Shown here: piece by piece, positions 48,902 through 55,975 of the stretch
How the letters are laid out: every line of letters begins with the position of its first letter
Numbering within the stretch: the stretch's first letter is position 1
Source: Metallumcola ferriviriculae
GTDB lineage: Bacteria; Bacillota; JADQBR01
Length of the DNA stretch: 64,000 nucleotides
Assembly (NCBI RefSeq): GCF_035573695.1
Contig: NZ_CP121694.1
Coordinates: forward strand, 2,270,501 to 2,334,500
Direction of reading: 5' to 3'
Translations under genes and position numbers: made by a program
The notes under the pieces: generated by a model
Databases searched by the model: none
What the model was told of the DNA's origin: nothing
Seen by the model: only the letters and a program-made list of their open reading frames with translations

Positions 48902-49864
48902 TTAATGATCCAGATGTTCCCATTTGCCGCAGCGGCTCCCCCACCGCGCCAATAAGGAATCATTTTGGTGAATATTGATAATCTCACAGTTATTTGCACA
49001 GCCTTTACACTCAAAGCTTTTAGCAATAAATTCATAGTCCGCGGTAACTAGACCCTTAAACTTAGTTATGCCCGTTTCCCGATAGTTACGAAGCGCTAGG
49101 TAAGCCACGCCTAGGGCTCCCATTACATCATAATATTTTGGAACAGTTACCTTCTGCCCCAAAATTTCTTCAAAGGCCTTGGCAATACCGCCGTTGGCAG
49201 CAACTCCGCCCTGAAAAACTATTGGAGCAAGTATTTCTTTACCCTTACCAACATTATTAAGGTAATTTCTTACTAGAGCCTCGCAAAGGCCGGCGATAAT
49301 CTCCTCTAAATTATACCCAAGTTGCTGCTTATGTATCATATCAGATTCGGCAAATACGCCGCAGCGCCCAGCGATACGCACCGGGTTCCTGGCTGCCAGG
49401 GCCATTTTCCCGAAATCTTCTATGGGAATGCTCAACCGACTGGCCTGCTGATCTAAAAACGAGCCTGTACCTGCTGCACAGACAGTATTCATGGCAAAAT
49501 CAGTAACAATACCATTACGGAGAATAATTATTTTAGAATCCTGCCCGCCTATCTCAAAAATAGTCTGCGCATCCGGAATAATTCGCGATACTGCCACAGC
49601 GTGGGCAGTAATTTCATTTTTGATTATATCAGCACCGACCATTATACCGGAAAGATTTCTCGCACTCCCGGTAGCTCCTGCAGCAATTATTTCCATCTTT
49701 CCTTTCAAGATATTACGTACATGCTGTAATCCTGCTTTGATGGTTTTAATAGGCTGTCCTTTGGTTCTAATATATAAGGTTTCTATTACCCGGGCGTCTT
49801 CGGCCAGTATCACGAAATTGGTGCTCACAGACCCTACGTCAATTCCCAAAAATCCCTGTTGCAT
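48902..49864 (-). CDS. CoA-substrate-specific enzyme activase (BcrAD/BadFG family)
   Basis: A 320-residue ASKHA ATPase that reduces 2-hydroxyacyl-CoA dehydratase-type enzymes through a [4Fe-4S] cluster bridging its dimer. ATG 49864 follows GGGGGA. Blocks: LGIDVGSVSTNFVILAED (phosphate 1), GGQDSKIIIL, NTVCAAGTGSFLDQQASRL (cluster cysteine) and GRCGVFAESDMIHKQQLG (second cysteine), then FQGGVAANGGIAKAFEEILG. A C-terminal cysteine group (ECKGCANNCEIINI) is typical of the larger family members. It overlaps the upstream gene by 26 bp. Confidence 0.9.
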   Translation of the reverse strand: MQQGFLGIDVGSVSTNFVILAEDARVIETLYIRTKGQPIKTIKAGLQHVRNILKGKMEIIAAGATGSARNLSGIMVGADIIKNEITAHAVAVSRIIPDAQTIFEIGGQDSKIIILRNGIVTDFAMNTVCAAGTGSFLDQQASRLSIPIEDFGKMALAARNPVRIAGRCGVFAESDMIHKQQLGYNLEEIIAGLCEALVRNYLNNVGKGKEILAPIVFQGGVAANGGIAKAFEEILGQKVTVPKYYDVMGALGVAYLALRNYRETGITKFKGLVTADYEFIAKSFECKGCANNCEIINIHQNDSLLARWGSRCGKWEHLDH

Positions 49865-50945
49865 CCAAATCCCCCTTGTTCCTTCGCTTTTGTAATAATA
49901 AATCTGTAAACGCTTCCAGTCGGGTTTGAGCACCGGCTGTTCCCGTTTGTTCATCCAAAAACAAGGTCAATACCGGTATGTTTAAGTCACGGCTGACCCT
50001 ATTAAGAATGCTCTTAGCAACAATTTCCGGGATACAGGTAAACGGTGCCAACTGAATAACACCATCGAAGCCGTTGCTGGCATAGAGTACTGTTTCACCG
50101 ACAGAATTTATACCATGACCTCCTATCAATTGATTTAGATAGGGCTTAGCAGCATTCTTAATGTCCTTTTCTCCGTCAAACACCGTATTATCCCTGGTCC
50201 AGTCCGTTAGATAAATGGACCGATGGGTTTCCACGCCCATTTCCCCCAAAGTTTTTTCTATATCTAGGTTTATGAAAGGTTCTAACACCACGTATATTTC
50301 CCCGATTAGCCCTATACGCAGCGGTTTTCTGGACCGGTCTTGGGTAACATCCCTTAGCAGCATCTCTGCCGCCTGTCCTGCACTGTCAAGTTCTTGTCTG
50401 GTTTCGGCCTTATCAATTAAAGTAAGCGCTTCTTTAAAAGCTCTGGTGGTTTCCCCTCGAATCACTTCATAAGGACGGATCTGATGGGACAAAATTTCCG
50501 TCTCATCAAGGATAATTAACTTCTGCCAGGAAGTCTTGAACACTTTTATGAATGTTGGCCAACTTACTCTAGTAGGTCTGATAACCCTGCCAATTTTTTT
50601 GATGAAGTCCAATAAACCCCGTAGCGGCGGCTCGAAAATTAACATTTCAAAATCGTAACCTAAATCCTTAAGAATTTCTTCATGCAGCAATCCATAAATT
50701 CCCGCGCGGCACGGTCCTACCCCTCCTGAAGAGATTATCATTTCTGCACCGTTTTCCAGCGCTTCTATGTAACTACCCAACAGTATCTTAAACGGGATAC
50801 ATGCAAATTCCGGTGCATGCCGGACCCCTAAAGATAAAGTTCGCTTACTTGGGGCAGGCGGAACAATCGCTTCATGACCTAAGTTGTTTATCAAATGTTT
50901 AAAGGCAATATGAGAGGTCCCCATATGGGGGAAAGTAACCCTCAT
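49839..50945 (-). CDS. Activase-related protein, 2-hydroxyglutaryl-CoA dehydratase-like
   Basis: A 368-residue protein beginning MRVTFPHMGTSHIAFKHLIN. Segments FACIPFKILLGSYIEALENG, IISSGGVGPCRAGIYGLLHE and IGEIYVVLEPFINLDIEKTL match the C-terminal (HGD-D-like) part of large dehydratase activases. The cysteines in FACIPFK and GPCRAGI probably bind a cluster. It is preceded by the DUF2229 gene with a 4-bp ATGA overlap and followed by the ATPase gene with a 26-bp overlap, so the three are translated together and likely form one complex. Confidence 0.8.
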   Translation of the reverse strand: MRVTFPHMGTSHIAFKHLINNLGHEAIVPPAPSKRTLSLGVRHAPEFACIPFKILLGSYIEALENGAEMIISSGGVGPCRAGIYGLLHEEILKDLGYDFEMLIFEPPLRGLLDFIKKIGRVIRPTRVSWPTFIKVFKTSWQKLIILDETEILSHQIRPYEVIRGETTRAFKEALTLIDKAETRQELDSAGQAAEMLLRDVTQDRSRKPLRIGLIGEIYVVLEPFINLDIEKTLGEMGVETHRSIYLTDWTRDNTVFDGEKDIKNAAKPYLNQLIGGHGINSVGETVLYASNGFDGVIQLAPFTCIPEIVAKSILNRVSRDLNIPVLTLFLDEQTGTAGAQTRLEAFTDLLLQKRRNKGDLDATGIFGN

Positions 50946-51910
50946 GAGCTCTCACGCCGAAAGCGCACCATATCCACAAACGCTTCCAATCGTGTCACCA
51001 CTCCTGCCTCACCGGTATGTTCATCCAACGTCAGCGTCATGAAAGGAATATCATGTTTCTTCGCCTCTAGCTGCATTAATTTATCCAGCATGGCATCCGG
51101 ACCGCAGCCGAAGGCAGACACATGGATTATACCGTCTATTTTTTTTTCCAAGTAGTGATACGTAGCCCAGAGCACCCGATTGGAATACTGCCAAAAAAGG
51201 TTTTTCGATAACCGGTGACGATATCCACCAAGTACTTTGTTGGACAGCATTTCCACCGTTCGCACTGCGACACCCATTTCATTCAATTTTTGCAGCAGAT
51301 TTACACTGATATAACTATCGTAAATTTCGTAAGGATATCCCAAAACGGCTATCCTAATTTCGGTCTCAATACTATTTAAACCCCTGCCGGTCTCTTTTGA
51401 AGGCAAAATCTTGTTTGGGAAAATTCCTCGATTAAGATTGTCTTGATACTGTCTATGGACCCACTGAGCCACCAAATAAGCATAAAACACCCTGGCAGGG
51501 TTTTGCTTCAGGAAATTGCCTATTTTGTAACAAGTTGATAATAAACCTCGAGCACCTTTCTTTAAATCAATACGCTCATCAATTAACCGAGGTAGATCAG
51601 GTATTGACCATCGAACCATATCGGGTAAACCCAAGAACTTAGGGCAAAATGTTGTTTTGCCGTCTACGCTGACCATCCTGGGAACAAACAAATAATCCAC
51701 CCTATCCTTCAGTGACATCACATGACCATGAAAAAGTTTTATGGGAATACATGCATCATTCACCGTCTCTTTAACACCCCAGTCGATTATCTGCTTTGAG
51801 GAAGCTGGTGAAATGACAACGGAAAACCCTAACGTTGTAAAAAAAGCATTCCAAAAAGGGTAGTAAGAATAATAGCTTAACGCAGTCGGGTAACCAATCG
51901 TCTCCTTCAT
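50942..51910 (-). CDS. Activase-related protein, DUF2229-like
   Basis: A 322-residue protein starting MKETIGYPTALSYYSYYPFW, the usual opening of DUF2229 (acyl-CoA dehydratase activase-related) domains. DACIPIKLFHGHVMSL and IIHVSAFGCGPDAMLDKLMQ carry the conserved cysteines. TLDEHTGEAGVVTRLEAFVD near the C-terminus is shared with the next gene (FLDEQTGTAGAQTRLEAFTD), so the two are related. It heads the three-gene operon. No dehydratase alpha/beta subunit genes are adjacent. Confidence 0.82.
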   Translation of the reverse strand: MKETIGYPTALSYYSYYPFWNAFFTTLGFSVVISPASSKQIIDWGVKETVNDACIPIKLFHGHVMSLKDRVDYLFVPRMVSVDGKTTFCPKFLGLPDMVRWSIPDLPRLIDERIDLKKGARGLLSTCYKIGNFLKQNPARVFYAYLVAQWVHRQYQDNLNRGIFPNKILPSKETGRGLNSIETEIRIAVLGYPYEIYDSYISVNLLQKLNEMGVAVRTVEMLSNKVLGGYRHRLSKNLFWQYSNRVLWATYHYLEKKIDGIIHVSAFGCGPDAMLDKLMQLEAKKHDIPFMTLTLDEHTGEAGVVTRLEAFVDMVRFRRESS

Positions 51911-52149
51911 GTAAACACCCCTATCTAAACCCTATAAGAACTTTATTGCGTAGGTTACAAAAACATGCCTGAGTACGTTCGACGGAAAGTTTTCTGTAAG
52001 GTTCTTCCACATCAGGAAACAAAATTCCTGTTTATTTTGCTCTTAGCAGCCAAATAATTCCTGGCAAAGTCAATGCAATTGACACCAAAGCATATTTTCG
52101 CTTCAATAGCATATTGTTTATAAAAAGTATTGGAGGTGACCCTAAACAA

Positions 52150-52536
52150 ATGAAAACAACTGTATCGACGTATCCTAGCACATTGAACTCCGTCTTTAAA
52201 GGCGTTGTTACCTCACTGGTATTAACTCTTATTTTTACATTTATCGCTGCTTTAGCAGTGTATATATCACCACTGTCAGAAAAATTTCTTTCACTGACGT
52301 CTTTAATCATTCTCTTAGTAAGTGTCTTTGTCGGCGGAAATATTGCGGCAAGAAGAGCCGGCGGAAAAGGATTGATCGTTGGGTTTTTGGTAGGCCTGGG
52401 TTTCTTTTTTCTCCTAATATTAATTGGACTCGTTTTTACGCCTCAGACCCTTACACTAACAACTCTATCTGTTAAGTTAGTATACACCCTGCTTGCCGGC
52501 ATATTAGGCGGGATTTCCGCCGTGGCGGCGATGTGA
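52150..52536 (+). CDS. TIGR04086-like small membrane protein
   Basis: A 128-residue protein with four hydrophobic segments: VVTSLVLTLIFTFIAALAV, TSLIILLVSVFVGGNIAA, FLVGLGFFFLLILIGLV and LVYTLLAGILGGISAVAAM. The pattern of helix 2 with GGNIAARRAGGKG fits the TIGR04086 family of sporulating Bacillota. ATG 52150 lies about 13 bases after GGAGG (52132-52136), a long spacing. Function unknown. A strong terminator follows. Confidence 0.75.
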   Translation: MKTTVSTYPSTLNSVFKGVVTSLVLTLIFTFIAALAVYISPLSEKFLSLTSLIILLVSVFVGGNIAARRAGGKGLIVGFLVGLGFFFLLILIGLVFTPQTLTLTTLSVKLVYTLLAGILGGISAVAAM

Positions 52537-52565
52537 TTTAAAGGTAATAATCAAAAGATACAGCT

Positions 52566-52600
52566 AAAGAAGGTGCGACCACGGTCGCACCTTCTTTGGT
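52566..52600. terminator. Strong bidirectional intrinsic terminator
   Basis: AAAGAAGGTGCGACC pairs perfectly with GGTCGCACCTTCTTT (52566-52580 and 52583-52597). It separates the TIGR04086-like gene from the convergent minus-strand genes. Confidence 0.92.
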
Positions 52601-52604
52601 TAAT

Positions 52605-52694
52605 TTATAAGCTTAGTATCACTAATACAATTCCAGTTAAGATGAAAAATGCAGCCACAACCATCCTAAAAGTAAGAACGCCGGACTTTTTCAT
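52605..52694 (-). CDS. Small single-pass membrane peptide (29 residues)
   Basis: ATG 52694 follows GAGGAGACGGAGATT. It reads MKKSGVLTFRMVVAAFFILT then GIVLVILSL: a basic N-terminus and a single hydrophobic helix. It lies 20 bp after the 256-residue anchored protein gene on the same strand and directly before a strong terminator, so it would be the last gene of that transcript. Not recognised. Confidence 0.55.
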   Translation of the reverse strand: MKKSGVLTFRMVVAAFFILTGIVLVILSL

Positions 52695-52714
52695 AATCTC
52701 CGTCTCCTCAAGCA

Positions 52715-53485
52715 CTATTTCTCTGCTGCGGTGCCAACAATATCAGTAATACGCCATTCCCTGCCATCATGCTTTTTAAGGTGTACATTTACTTCTTGAA
52801 TTATTGCGTCATCTGGTTGACCTGTAACCAATTGTCCTTTCACCCATGCCTCCCCGTCAACAACAGCAAAGTCCTCAGGCAAGTACCGCATTATGCCTTT
52901 AAACTGTTGTCTCGACATCACACTCAAGACAGCTGCTTCTCCAGCTAAATCACCTGCTGCATCCCAATTTTGTTGGGAAACCGCCGCGAAAAACTGACCG
53001 ACCTGGTCAACAACGGGATAAAAGATAATATCGTCTATCAGCCAATTATTTTTGGATTTTTTAAGGATAACTTTTTGTGTGGTGTCGGGGATTACATCTT
53101 TAGCAGAAACCCATACAGCACGCCCAAGCACCCAAGTAGTATCACTATCTGCTTCTCCCCAACGCATCACTACGAAAGAGACATAATCAATACTACTATC
53201 TTTGGCAAGCTGCAACTGCCAATACTTTAAAAATCCGCTTTTATTTAACTTATCCCAAGCCTGCTGCGATATCTTTCGCTCAAGCCGGTGCCAGTCCCCC
53301 TGCTCTACCGAACGATACATACTGCTTACCGCCGCAAGCGGGTGACTGATCGTGCTGGTAGCATTGCCGGACCGTGCCGGTAAGGGGTTCCCATGAATAT
53401 ATAGCGTACTGAATATTGCAATACTAAATAATATCATTCCGGGTACCCACATTAACCTTTTGTCCACCACCTGACACCTGCCCAT
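52715..53485 (-). CDS. Hypothetical signal-anchored protein (about 256 residues)
   Basis: An N-terminal hydrophobic helix (MWVPGMILFSIAIFSTLYI) should anchor the protein outside the membrane. The rest looks like two similar alpha/beta units: VSSMYRSVEQGDWHRLERKI and VGQFFAAVSQQNWDAAGDLA are parallel openings, each followed by a strand-rich part, as in tandem NTF2/SnoaL-like lipoprotein domains. I do not recognise the family. The start is uncertain: ATG 53485 has no clear site, while GTG 53467 or the ATG at the WVPGM segment are alternatives. Confidence 0.65.
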   Translation of the reverse strand: MGRCQVVDKRLMWVPGMILFSIAIFSTLYIHGNPLPARSGNATSTISHPLAAVSSMYRSVEQGDWHRLERKISQQAWDKLNKSGFLKYWQLQLAKDSSIDYVSFVVMRWGEADSDTTWVLGRAVWVSAKDVIPDTTQKVILKKSKNNWLIDDIIFYPVVDQVGQFFAAVSQQNWDAAGDLAGEAAVLSVMSRQQFKGIMRYLPEDFAVVDGEAWVKGQLVTGQPDDAIIQEVNVHLKKHDGREWRITDIVGTAAEK

Positions 53486-53559
53486 CCGCGAATACGTTCA
53501 AAATACAAAATCCCTTTTTACATATTACAGGGACCGCAGATGTTTTATGCCAAGAAAAC

Positions 53560-53584
53560 TGAGAGAGCGTGGGGCTCTCTCATT
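53560..53584 (-). terminator. Intrinsic terminator of the SpoVM-like gene
   Basis: TGAGAGAGC-CCCAC-GCTCTCTCA followed by GTTTTCTT on the minus strand. The stem includes the stop codon of the peptide gene. Confidence 0.85.
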
Positions 53585-53648
53585 GCCCTAAAACTTGTCG
53601 CAGAATGTTCTTTAGAAAGTTGGGCAGTGGAATAAAAATTACACGCAC
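53580..53648 (-). CDS. spoVM: SpoVM-like sporulation peptide (22 residues)
   Basis: GTG 53648 follows AGAGGTGAT by about six bases. The translation, MRVIFIPLPNFLKNILRQVL plus GQ, follows the pattern of SpoVM (Bacillus: MKFYTIKLPKFLGGIVRAML): two hydrophobic starts, the LPxFL core with proline at residue 9, an I-x-R and LG near the end. SpoVM is an amphipathic helix that recognises the convex forespore membrane and anchors the spore coat. The gene has its own terminator. The match is by motif in a very short peptide, so it needs a profile search, but the site, length and pattern agree. Confidence 0.78.
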   Translation of the reverse strand: MRVIFIPLPNFLKNILRQVLGQ

Positions 53649-53718
53649 CGTTTATCACCTCTTTAAATCAGTTTACGCTATCATTATATGAGTTGGCGGC
53701 GAAATGGTGCTTAGTTAA

Positions 53719-54270
53719 TCAAGATTTAAAATGTAATCCAAGATATACCCAAAGAGATACAGCCAAGTACCCCGCTGTGAGAAAAACTAAATAGTTCGGC
53801 TCCCGAGACAGATAAAGTATAGTCATTAACAGAGCAGCTGCCGCAACTTGGGCTAAATAAAGATTGCGGCTTAATATCAGTAGTGACAGCCACAATGCCA
53901 AAAATATCTTCAGCATAGCAGGAGCAACCACCAATAACCCGCCGCAAAATAATGGTAAACCCTTCTGACGAAATTTCTGATGAGTTATCTGCTCAACCAA
54001 AATGGCGCTTAAGATGCCCCAAGCAGCCATCCATTGCCAGTCGGTCCAAAAATTCAATGCCAACACCGCAACAAGCAAACCTTTTATCAATTCCAATACA
54101 GTAATCAATGCTATCATTTCAAATCCGATATGGGTAATTAAGTCTTTTACAGTCAGTCTTCCCTCGTTTTGTTTCAATAGAGGGGTATTCTTAATCTGTA
54201 GGAAAAGGTATTTCACGGGCAGGGCACCAATCAATGCCGCAAACGCACTAAAAAGAAAAAATTCCGGCAT
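53719..54270 (-). CDS. PlsY-like membrane protein lacking the GSGN motif
   Basis: A 183-residue membrane protein. The beginning, FFLFSAFAALIGALPVKYLF, and ITVLELIKGLLVAVLALNF resemble helices 1 and 3 of glycerol-3-phosphate acyltransferase PlsY (GSIPxGYL and LDxLKGxLAV). However, the phosphate-binding GSGNxGATN motif expected near residue 36 is absent; the sequence there is LLKQNEGRLTVKDLITHIG. Four to five helices are seen. It lies upstream of pssA/psd-type genes on the same strand, so a lipid-related role is plausible, but acyltransferase activity is doubtful. Confidence 0.6.
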   Translation of the reverse strand: MPEFFLFSAFAALIGALPVKYLFLQIKNTPLLKQNEGRLTVKDLITHIGFEMIALITVLELIKGLLVAVLALNFWTDWQWMAAWGILSAILVEQITHQKFRQKGLPLFCGGLLVVAPAMLKIFLALWLSLLILSRNLYLAQVAAAALLMTILYLSREPNYLVFLTAGYLAVSLWVYLGLHFKS

Positions 54271-54367
54271 TTAAATCCCTCCAAATGGTTATTTAACAAA
54301 CCATATGTTTGTCCAACAGGGAATATGCCAGAATTGCCTATAAAGCCTAATTCCTATTCAGTAACAA

Positions 54368-54871
54368 TTAATACTTCGGTACTTTTATGTTACTAATCAT
54401 CAAAAATCCTAATGAAATCAACAAAACCGATACCCAAAGCAAACTACTTTCACGGGCGAATAAACCAAAGACAGCCACTAATCCGCCTGCCAAAGGAATT
54501 GGAATGCCAAGGAAATACTCGCTGATATTCAATGTATTAAACCGTGCCAATCTAATCGCACCGCACAGTGCAAAAAAAGCGGGAAATAAAAAGTACCAAA
54601 AAATTGTTTGTACCTGGTAGAACTGTGCATACATTAGAATTGCCGGCGCTACGCCGAAAGACACCATGTCGGACAGTGAGTCAAGTTCCTTACCGAAAAA
54701 AGATGTACTGTTCATCCGCCGGGCAACTTTTCCGTCCAGACCGTCAAAAACCCCGGCCAGCAGAATCATCAATGATGCCGCCTGGAAATCGTTGCGTAAC
54801 ACTAATACCAGAGCCGTAATACCCAACATTAAATTGCCTAAGGTGAAACAGTTGGAAATATGTTTCTTCAC
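54368..54871 (-). CDS. pssA: CDP-diacylglycerol--serine O-phosphatidyltransferase
   Basis: A 167-residue CDP-alcohol phosphatidyltransferase that makes phosphatidylserine. The signature D-G-x2-D-G-x-A-R-x8-G-x3-D-x3-D is seen as DGLDGKVARRMNSTSFFGKE followed by LDSLSD. About five hydrophobic helices follow. GTG 54871 overlaps the psd end by four bases, so the two are translationally coupled. The smaller, membrane-integral PssA type is usual in Bacillota. Confidence 0.94.
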   Translation of the reverse strand: MKKHISNCFTLGNLMLGITALVLVLRNDFQAASLMILLAGVFDGLDGKVARRMNSTSFFGKELDSLSDMVSFGVAPAILMYAQFYQVQTIFWYFLFPAFFALCGAIRLARFNTLNISEYFLGIPIPLAGGLVAVFGLFARESSLLWVSVLLISLGFLMISNIKVPKY

Positions 54872-55500
54872 ATTTTTAACCTCCCAAGAACGGTTTCCCC
54901 GCCCTTCACTGTTTCCCCTTTGCTAACAAGAACCTCAACATCCGCAGGTACATAGACCTCAGTGCAGGACCCAAATTTAATTAAGCCAAAGATTTGGCCT
55001 CGTTTGAGCTGTCTACCCTTATCCACATCACAAACCACTCGCCGTGCCACCAGGCCGGCAATTTGGGTAACCAATACCTTGCATTCCCCATCGATGGCTA
55101 CGTAATTACGTTCATTTACCCTACTTGCTTCTTCGTTAAACGCAGGGAGATGCTTTCCCGGAAAGTAGCGCACCCATCCTATCTCTCCAGCGATAGGCAT
55201 TCTGTTTATGTGCACGTTAAAGATGTTTAGGAAGATGCTGATTTTTAGTGCCGGTCCATTAAGAAATTGGTCTTCGGTCACTTTTGCCACTTCAATAACC
55301 TTGCCGTCTGCCGGAGAAACAATAAGTCCGGGCTGCTGTGGGACCACTCTCCTCGGATTACGGAAAAAGAAAATAACCCCTGCTATTGCCAGCAAAATTA
55401 CAATAAAACCGGGGATAAAAAACAAATAAGCTGCAACCGCCGGCAGCATTAATATAGCTACATAGGTCCAAGCTTCCCTTGCAACAGGAAATTTACGCAA
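54868..55500 (-). CDS. psd: Phosphatidylserine decarboxylase (archaeal/short type)
   Basis: A 210-residue proenzyme that makes phosphatidylethanolamine and becomes pyruvoyl-dependent by cleavage. Two N-terminal helices (VAILMLPAVAAYLFFIPGFI) precede PQQPGLIVSPADGKVIEVAK. HINRMPIAGEIGWVRYFPGK and VTQIAGLVARRVVCDVDKG are conserved blocks, and the cleavage site lies in GLIKFGSCTEVYVP (GS). The length and form match the short Psd class. TTG 55500 follows TTGAGGAGGAAACTAG. Coupled to pssA. Confidence 0.94.
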   Translation of the reverse strand: MRKFPVAREAWTYVAILMLPAVAAYLFFIPGFIVILLAIAGVIFFFRNPRRVVPQQPGLIVSPADGKVIEVAKVTEDQFLNGPALKISIFLNIFNVHINRMPIAGEIGWVRYFPGKHLPAFNEEASRVNERNYVAIDGECKVLVTQIAGLVARRVVCDVDKGRQLKRGQIFGLIKFGSCTEVYVPADVEVLVSKGETVKGGETVLGRLKM

Positions 55501-55549
55501 CTAGTTTCCTCCTCAATTCTTCTCCACAGCACATCTTCCCAGCAATCAG

Positions 55550-55975
55550 TTAAGTCAGAACCAGTCCAATTTTCTGACAGGTGCGGCCTTTATCCAATTT
55601 AAACAATGCCATAAATCGTTCCTTTCGCAAATCAGTTAAGAGGTGCTGATTGCGCAGCACTATTAAAACGGTCCCATGCTCCACAGGAAGCACTTCCCGA
55701 ACCGCTTGTAAAAACAGTCGGAAGTAGTAATGGTTTTTGGGAACTGGAATGTTTAATAGGCTTTCACATGGCGCCTTCTTCAACAACTGGCCAACTATCT
55801 CTAATGCTACCAATTGGTAGAAATTACGGTCATCCAAACAATTGAGTTTAGACGCGTCGATGGTTATATGACATATTTGTGCATTACTAACAGACAATCT
55901 GTACACCTCACCATTTGCGAAAAATTGCCTTATATTAATTCTCCCGGAAACGTCCCGAATCCTGCCCAAAACCAT
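55550..55975 (-). CDS. Hypothetical protein (141 residues)
   Basis: A small soluble protein with no motif I recognise. IRQFFANGEVYRLSVSNAQI and CHITIDASKLNCLDDRNFYQ suggest a beta/alpha start, and HGTVLIVLRNQHLLTDLRKE a later strand and helix. Its ATG overlaps the stop of the large helicase gene (TAATG), so it is translationally coupled to it. It is possibly an accessory of that helicase or simply a co-transcribed gene. Confidence 0.6.
   Translation of the reverse strand: MVLGRIRDVSGRINIRQFFANGEVYRLSVSNAQICHITIDASKLNCLDDRNFYQLVALEIVGQLLKKAPCESLLNIPVPKNHYYFRLFLQAVREVLPVEHGTVLIVLRNQHLLTDLRKERFMALFKLDKGRTCQKIGLVLT

Noticed and set aside
52032-52310. A 92-codon minus-strand frame overlapping the start of the TIGR04086-like gene.
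   Set aside because: It is antisense to a gene with family features and lacks a ribosome site.
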